A DNA stretch of 64,000 nucleotides from Lysobacterales bacterium. GTDB lineage: Bacteria; Pseudomonadota; Gammaproteobacteria; Xanthomonadales; UBA2363. Position 1 is the first letter of the stretch. Every line of letters starts with the position of its first letter. Below the pieces are notes generated by a model. That model did no database searches. It saw only the letters and a list, made by a program, of their open reading frames with translations, and had not been told where the DNA came from. The position numbers and the translations under genes are program-made. The stretch is from the NCBI GenBank assembly GCA_019634735.1, contig JAHCAT010000006.1, positions 62,001 through 126,000 of the forward strand. The letters run 5' to 3'. Shown piece after piece: positions 59,052 to 64,000 of the stretch.

Positions 59052-60232
59052 GACGACCAGCGGTGCGGCAGCCGCACCGTGCCCATCTCGCGGGTCGCGC
59101 CGCGAACCAGGACCTGGATCTCCCGGGTGCCGAACAGACGCAGGCCTTCGGGGTCCATGGGGTGCAGGCGCAGCAGGTACTCGCCCGGCAGCAAAGCCTT
59201 CAGGTCCAGCACCAGCGAATGCCGGTAGCGGCCCGGACCGAGTCGCTCGGCTGCGGCACCTGCCATTTCGGAACTGATGCCGTAGACCGGCAGGCCGGCC
59301 GCCTGGGCGACCCCGACCAGCAGCACCGGCGGACGGTCGTCCACGCTGGCCAGCTCGACTTCGACGCCGACTTCGCGCTGCTCGCCGTCGATCAGCAGAT
59401 GTTCGACGTCGGCCTCGCCGTCGATGCGCCAGGCGGTGATCCGGTACTCGGCGAGCGCGCCATCGGCAAGGGCGACCTGGGCGCCCTTGCGGCCCTGGCG
59501 CTCATGCCAGGCCAGGTAGGCCTGGGTCACCGTGAACGCATCTCCGGCGGCCTCCACCCTGCCCTGGTGCAGCCACAGCGCGCGGCTGCACAGCTTCTGG
59601 ACGTGGTACATGCCGTGCGAAACCAGCAGCAGGGTTCCGCCATCGCCCAGGTAGCGCTCCATCCAGGCGATGCACTTCTTCTGGAAGGACTCGTCGCCGA
59701 CCGCCAGTACCTCGTCGGTGATCAGCAGGTCGGGCTTCAGTGCGGCGACGATCGCGAAGCCCAGGCGAACCACCATGCCACTGGAGTAGTGCTTGACCGG
59801 CTCGTCGACGTAGTCGCCGATGTCCGCGAACTCGACGATGCCCGGTAGGAGTTCGCGGATGGCGTCCGGCGAGAGGCCGGCCAGGGCGGCGGCCATGCGC
59901 AGGTTGTCGCGACCGCTGTACTCGGGATGGAAGCCGGCGCCCAGCTCGAGGAGGGCGCCGATGCTGCCATCGACCCGGACGCTGCCTGTCGAAGGGGTCA
60001 GCACGCCGGTGAGCAGCTTGAGCAGGGTCGACTTGCCGGCGCCGTTGGCGCCGATGATGCCGGTCGATTCGCCGCGGTGGATCTGCAGATCCATCGGCTT
60101 GAGCACTTCGTGCACCGGGCCGCCGGGTCGCCGCAACAGCAGGCTTGCGAGCGCGCGCAGCCGGGCGTCGCGCTGGCTGACCAGCGGGTAGCGCTTGCTG
60201 ATGCCACGCGCCTCGACCAGCAGGGCGGTCAC
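59048..60232 (-). CDS. wzt: Polysaccharide ABC exporter ATPase Wzt
   Basis: 394 residues from GTG 60232. The ATPase part (about 1-245) has Walker A GIIGANGAGKSTLLKLL, signature HYSSGMVVRLGFA, Walker B LLITDEVLAVGD and H-loop LLVSHGM. The last 150 residues form the beta-sandwich sugar-binding domain typical of Wzt with terminal modification recognition. It drives export of undecaprenyl-linked polysaccharide. GTGA overlap with wzm. Confidence 0.93.
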   Translation of the reverse strand: MTALLVEARGISKRYPLVSQRDARLRALASLLLRRPGGPVHEVLKPMDLQIHRGESTGIIGANGAGKSTLLKLLTGVLTPSTGSVRVDGSIGALLELGAGFHPEYSGRDNLRMAAALAGLSPDAIRELLPGIVEFADIGDYVDEPVKHYSSGMVVRLGFAIVAALKPDLLITDEVLAVGDESFQKKCIAWMERYLGDGGTLLLVSHGMYHVQKLCSRALWLHQGRVEAAGDAFTVTQAYLAWHERQGRKGAQVALADGALAEYRITAWRIDGEADVEHLLIDGEQREVGVEVELASVDDRPPVLLVGVAQAAGLPVYGISSEMAGAAAERLGPGRYRHSLVLDLKALLPGEYLLRLHPMDPEGLRLFGTREIQVLVRGATREMGTVRLPHRWSS

Positions 60233-61050
60233 AGGAAATCCTCGAAGTGCGGTGCCAGCCTGCGGAACACGACCAGACCCAGGAGCAGGCTGGCGGCCGT
60301 CGCCAGCACCGCAATCGCGGCATGGACGAGGCCGATCTCGCCGACGCCGAGCGCAGCCTGGCGGAACAGCGCGACGAACAGTGCCATCGGGTTGCCGTCG
60401 GCGACCGGCTGCAGGGCCGGCGGCACCAGGCTGCGCGGATACAACACCGGTGTCAGGAAGAACAGCAGGACCAGCGCCTGGCCCAGCATGTGGCTGAAGT
60501 CGCGCACGAACACGCTCAGCGCCGCGAACAGCCAGGCCAGGCCCAGCGTGAACAGGGACAGCAGCAGGAACAGGGGCGGCAGCCAGAGCATCGACCAGCG
60601 CGGCTCCAGCCAGCCCAGGCCGAGCAGCACCATCACCACCATCGCGAATCCGGCCAGGTGCAGCAGGAAGCCCGACGCCACCGGGACCAGGACCAGCAAA
60701 GAGCGCGGCAAGGCGACCTTGCCCAGCAGGCCGGCATTGTCGGGGATCGCGGTGCTGGCCCGTGCCAGCGACTCGGCGAAGGCGGTCCAGGGCCACAGCC
60801 CGATCGCCAGGAAGGTGACGAAGCCCAGTTCGCCGAACTCGGCCTCGGGCAGGCGGGCCCGGAAGATGGTGCCGAACACGTAGCCGTAAATCGCCAGCAG
60901 CATCAGCGGTTGCAGCAGCGCCCAGGCGGCACCCGAAAAGGTGCCCAGGTAGCGCTGGCGCAGGTCGCGACGGACCAGCTCACGAAGCAGGTTCAGATGG
61001 CGGATGGCCGATCCGGGCGGCAATGCCGATGTCTGCGCTGGGCCGGGCAT
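60229..61050 (-). CDS. wzm: Polysaccharide ABC exporter permease Wzm
   Basis: 273 residues, ABC-2 type, six membrane segments. The N-terminal cytoplasmic LLRELVRRDLRQRYLGTFSG and the following LLQPLMLLAIYGYVFGTIF are typical. It forms the channel with Wzt. Its start ATG 61050 lies 66 bp after the isomerase stop, so a promoter could lie there or the genes may be one transcript. Confidence 0.93.
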   Translation of the reverse strand: MPGPAQTSALPPGSAIRHLNLLRELVRRDLRQRYLGTFSGAAWALLQPLMLLAIYGYVFGTIFRARLPEAEFGELGFVTFLAIGLWPWTAFAESLARASTAIPDNAGLLGKVALPRSLLVLVPVASGFLLHLAGFAMVVMVLLGLGWLEPRWSMLWLPPLFLLLSLFTLGLAWLFAALSVFVRDFSHMLGQALVLLFFLTPVLYPRSLVPPALQPVADGNPMALFVALFRQAALGVGEIGLVHAAIAVLATAASLLLGLVVFRRLAPHFEDFL

Positions 61051-61116
61051 GGGTATGGCGGTGGAGGGGCGTGCGGGTGCGGCCTGTCAGGACGCACCCA
61101 TCGGCGCTGCGAAGGG

Positions 61117-62049
61117 TCAGTTCGCGCCGCCGGGCTGTTCCGGACGGCCACCGTAACGGGCAGGCAGGGAACGCAGCAGCGCCTCGTCGCCGGTTTCAGG
61201 GTGGCGACCGCGCAGCTCGGCCAGGAAGTCCGTGCGTGCCGTCTCCAGGTAGTTGAGCTCCGCGCCGCGGATCAGAGCCGCCTCGACCTCCTCGAAGGCG
61301 AGGGCCCGGGCCGGAACCCGCTCGACCAACCGCAGGACGTGGTAGCCGAATTGGGTCCGAACCGGCTCGCTGATTTGATCGGCATTCGCAAGTGTCTGGG
61401 CCGCCGCGACGAACTCGGGCACGAACTGGGCCGTATCCTCGATGACGAAGCGGCCATTGTTGTCGGCGCTCGACGGGTCCTCGGAGTGCTCGCGCACCAG
61501 GGTCGCGAAGGCGGCGGGATCGCGACGCGCCTGGTCCCGGATTCGCTCTGCCAGGGCCTGTGCCTGCGCCTCGTCACGGGTCTCCGTCTTGACCAGCACA
61601 TGCTCGACCACCAGGCGTTCGGGCTGGACCTGGCTGGCCGGGTCGGCCAGGTAGCGCTCTCGCGCCAGCAACCGGAAGTCGGGCATCTGGTCCGGCTCGA
61701 ACAACCGGTTCATCCGATGGATGGCAAGCACCTCGCGCACGGCAAGCTCGAGGTCCCGCCGCACCTCGGGGCGCTGATCGATACCGAGCTCGCGCGCCTG
61801 TTCGGCGAGTTGGCTGTCGATCAGCAGGCGATCCATCAGACGCCCGATGTTCTCCGGGTTGTGCGCGAACTGCGCCCTCTCGTGGGCCGGAAAGCGCGAC
61901 ATCCGGGCATCCATGTCGCCCAGGGTCAGGACGTGCTCCCCCCGGCTGACCAGCACGGCATCGGGCTGCTCGGCCTGGGCAACGCGGGGCAGCAGGACTG
62001 CGACCATGAGGGGCAGAAAGGCGAGTCGGAGGGAAATCGGTGCGGTCAT
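61117..62049 (-). CDS. Parvulin-type peptidyl-prolyl isomerase (periplasmic)
   Basis: 310 residues. A signal peptide (LAFLPLMVAVLLPRVAQA) is followed by a SurA/PrsA-like helical part and a PpiC parvulin domain at about 145-255 (VEHVLVKTETRDEAQAQAL, FATLVREHSEDPSSADNNG, PVRTQFGYHVLRLVERVP). It probably helps fold exported proteins. Its position between a secreted-protein gene and an exporter fits that, but the client is unknown. Confidence 0.88.
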   Translation of the reverse strand: MTAPISLRLAFLPLMVAVLLPRVAQAEQPDAVLVSRGEHVLTLGDMDARMSRFPAHERAQFAHNPENIGRLMDRLLIDSQLAEQARELGIDQRPEVRRDLELAVREVLAIHRMNRLFEPDQMPDFRLLARERYLADPASQVQPERLVVEHVLVKTETRDEAQAQALAERIRDQARRDPAAFATLVREHSEDPSSADNNGRFVIEDTAQFVPEFVAAAQTLANADQISEPVRTQFGYHVLRLVERVPARALAFEEVEAALIRGAELNYLETARTDFLAELRGRHPETGDEALLRSLPARYGGRPEQPGGAN

Positions 62050-62080
62050 GTTCTTTCCGTTTTGCGAGGGCCCAAGTAAA

Positions 62081-62103
62081 CACCCCGGCCAGCGGCCGGG
62101 GTG
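62081..62103 (-). terminator. Intrinsic-terminator-like hairpin
   Basis: CACCCCGGCC-AGC-GGCCGGGGTG, 10-bp arms and 3-base loop, followed on the minus strand by TTTACTT. It lies 24 bp after the stop of the secreted gene and before the isomerase. Confidence 0.65.
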
Positions 62104-62127
62104 GGTTCAGTCATGGGACCGAAAGGC

Positions 62128-63123
62128 TCAATCGAAGTTCACACGGCTGCGGTCGGTCCCCAGCTGGTAACCGCCGTTCGCGTTGTGACCCGGGTAGAAC
62201 ACCGCGCCATGCAGGCTTCCGGAGAAATCGTTGTCGATCTGGCCGGTGCTGTCTGTGGGGCGGATGGCCACCACCCGCAAGCAGGCGCCGGCATCCAGGG
62301 AGGCGCTGTCGAGCTGGGCGTAGCCCCTGCCAGCATCCGTTACCGCCGAACTCGAGCACTGCGCACCTTCGGAGGCCCGGCACACCCAGGCTGAATCGAT
62401 CAGCATGGACTGCTTGAAACGCGACTGGCCGGGCAGGTTGTCCCTGTAGGGAAACATCTCTCGCAGCTGCACCCCGGCCACCCGTCCACCGCTCGCGGTA
62501 AGTACGTGCTCGTAGTAGATGCCGGATGGGGTCCGGTCGATGATCCGTGTCTGCAGTTGGAGCTGACCGCCCGTCTCGAAGCTGAGGTTGGCGATACGGT
62601 CCGCAGTGTAGCTGTCCGCCTGTACCGTGCAGGCCGGAACCGATGGCGCCGTGGGCTGTGTCAGTCCAACCACGCAATTGGATTCCAGGTTGCCAACCAC
62701 GACGTAGTTGGGCGGCACGGGATAGATCATGTCGCCGAAAGTCACCCGATCGGCAGTGCGGAACAGGGCACCGTCCGGATACGTGGCGAGCTGCAGTTCC
62801 GGCTCATCTCCGCGGGCGCCTATCACGAACGATGGAAGGTAGCCGTTTGGATCGAGAGCAAAACCCTGGAGCGTGCCGGGCACCACGCCGCTGGAGGCGC
62901 ACAGCACGGGCTCCACGGAACGGACCACCAGCGTCGAGCCTGCTTGGGGCTGGGGACGGGTGAAGCGGACGGCATCACCGGAGGCGATGTCGGTCAACAG
63001 GACGTCGTTCAGGGCATCCACGGAGAGACGCAGACCTGCGGTCTGGGCCTGGCTGGCGCCTGTGGCGCCAACGACGAGGGCCAACGCCAGAGGCGCCAGC
63101 CATTGAATCGATTGCTTGTTCAT
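62128..63123 (-). CDS. Secreted protein, unknown function
   Basis: 331 residues. Signal peptide MNKQSIQWLAPLALALVVGATGASQAQ (cut after SQA). AGGAGAA precedes the ATG. The mature part is beta-rich and soluble-looking, with six cysteines (three pairs possible) and no domain that I recognise. It has its own ribosome site and a terminator-like hairpin after the stop. Confidence 0.7.
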   Translation of the reverse strand: MNKQSIQWLAPLALALVVGATGASQAQTAGLRLSVDALNDVLLTDIASGDAVRFTRPQPQAGSTLVVRSVEPVLCASSGVVPGTLQGFALDPNGYLPSFVIGARGDEPELQLATYPDGALFRTADRVTFGDMIYPVPPNYVVVGNLESNCVVGLTQPTAPSVPACTVQADSYTADRIANLSFETGGQLQLQTRIIDRTPSGIYYEHVLTASGGRVAGVQLREMFPYRDNLPGQSRFKQSMLIDSAWVCRASEGAQCSSSAVTDAGRGYAQLDSASLDAGACLRVVAIRPTDSTGQIDNDFSGSLHGAVFYPGHNANGGYQLGTDRSRVNFD

Positions 63124-63235
63124 GGTTCTCCTGCCTGGTCGTCAGGGCACACTCCACGCCATTGCCGTAGCCAGGCATCGACCCAGAGGGTCGGCACCGG
63201 CGTACGTGTTGCGGCATCAGGAGTGGCTGCCGTGG

Positions 63236-64000
63236 TCACGGGGTGGCGTTGTTGCCGAACTGGCAGGAACTGCTCTGCACGTTGCCCGAGGTCTGGCAGG
63301 TCGGTCCCGGACAGACGCAGGTCGAGTTCACGGTACCGCTGTTGATCCAGGTTGCCAGGTCCATCCAGGCGAAATTGACGTAATAGGTCTGGCCGGGCAC
63401 CAAGGCGCAGCGGAAGGTGGGCGGCGCACTGGCTGTCGACCACTGCAGTGCACCGGAAGCGCCGGCGATGCACGAAGACGGCACGTCGAAGTTGCCGCAC
63501 TGACTGCTGATGCTTGCGGTGACGCCGGCTACCGACGAGGGCAGGCTGAGCTTGGCCTGTAGGCCGGCCTGGGGCGCGACGAACGAGTAGGCTCGCACGC
63601 GAACGCCGATCAGCTCATTGTTCAGGTTGTAGTTGTTGCCCGTGAAATCCCACATCCAGGAGTGGTTGGTGCCGAACGGCACCTGGTAGTGCGACTCGTA
63701 CGTACCCACCGTACCCGCCACGAACGGTGCCGGCAGGCTCTCGCAGCCGCCCGGGGCGACGTTGGAGTTCACCTGCACGGCGACGCTGGCGACCGCCGGG
63801 AGGACGATTTCCTGCCCGGACACGAAACGGCGGCAGCGCATGTTGAGCTGCCAATTGCCGGCCGGCGAGCCGGCGGGAATGGTGACCGGCAGCGCCAGAC
63901 TGGCGCTCAGCGCTGGCACCGGCACCGTGGCGCTGACGTTGCCGTTCGGACGCACGACGTCCAGCGAGCAGGTGTCGTAGGTGACGTTCGGCTCCGGCAT
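63236..64000 (-). CDS. Secreted or surface protein, C-terminal part (5' partial)
   Basis: 254 residues up to the window edge; the gene's start lies beyond 64000, and the ATG at the edge may be internal. It contains beta-sandwich-like segments (LALPVTIPAGSPAGNWQLNM, ASVAVQVNSNVAPGGCESLP) and a Cys-rich end (STCVCPGPTCQTSGNVQSSSCQ). No motif identifies a function. The 112-bp gap to the next gene and shared exported character suggest a small cluster of secreted proteins. Confidence 0.6.
   Translation of the reverse strand: MPEPNVTYDTCSLDVVRPNGNVSATVPVPALSASLALPVTIPAGSPAGNWQLNMRCRRFVSGQEIVLPAVASVAVQVNSNVAPGGCESLPAPFVAGTVGTYESHYQVPFGTNHSWMWDFTGNNYNLNNELIGVRVRAYSFVAPQAGLQAKLSLPSSVAGVTASISSQCGNFDVPSSCIAGASGALQWSTASAPPTFRCALVPGQTYYVNFAWMDLATWINSGTVNSTCVCPGPTCQTSGNVQSSSCQFGNNATP

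Overview
The window is about 64 kb of very G+C-rich chromosomal DNA from a gammaproteobacterium, most probably of the Xanthomonadales (Lysobacterales). Evidence: a division and cell-wall (dcw) cluster that lacks murD between mraY and ftsW, an rsmI-lpoA-yraN block, a MurE with the meso-diaminopimelate motif DNPR, an ABC-type polysaccharide export locus, and intergenic heptamer repeats of a kind I associate with this order. I do not name a species.

Left part (1-12.5 kb). This is a loose, repeat-rich region. It holds a membrane-anchored spermidine-synthase-like protein (cut by the window edge), a GAF-GGDEF diguanylate cyclase, a secreted protein with an IPT/TIG domain and a C-terminal sorting-like tail, a small membrane protein, the RNA helicase rhlE, a small secreted protein, a HAD hydrolase and the type IV pilus ATPase pilB. 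The gaps are filled with hairpin-rich dispersed repeats and with tandem heptamers (GGGACTC-like) that start just after stop codons.

Centre (12.8-28.4 kb). A tightly packed dcw operon on the minus strand runs mraZ, rsmH, ftsL, ftsI, murE, murF, mraY, ftsW, murG, murC, ddl, ftsQ, ftsA, ftsZ. Most junctions overlap by 1 to 11 bases. A good sigma-70 promoter and four 10-bp MraZ-type direct repeats precede mraZ.

28.6-40.2 kb. A secreted protein of unknown function with an EF-hand-like loop and a CTFGHEHG motif comes first, then RNase P RNA (rnpB, minus strand), a thiamine-diphosphate enzyme plus aldehyde dehydrogenase pair, a class A beta-lactamase, rsmI, and a divergent lpoA-yraN-FAD oxidase run.

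40.4-51.4 kb. A second compact minus-strand operon links serine/glycine, riboflavin, transcription and thiamine functions: glyA, a small membrane protein, nrdR, ribD, ribE, ribBA (degenerate RibA half), ribH, nusB, thiL, pgpA. A GT41-like glycosyltransferase and ettA lie divergently on the plus strand.

Right part (51.7-64 kb). This accessory stretch contains an IS256-family element whose transposase has an in-frame TAG. Next to it is a secreted two-repeat protein in visibly lower-G+C DNA. Then comes a surface-polysaccharide locus: wzm, wzt, a GT2, a methyltransferase, a PqqD-like/glycosyltransferase-like fusion and a second GT2. A parvulin-type isomerase and two secreted proteins follow, the last cut by the window edge. 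The most unusual items are the G-quadruplex-capable heptamer arrays behind stop codons and the PqqD-like fusion protein.
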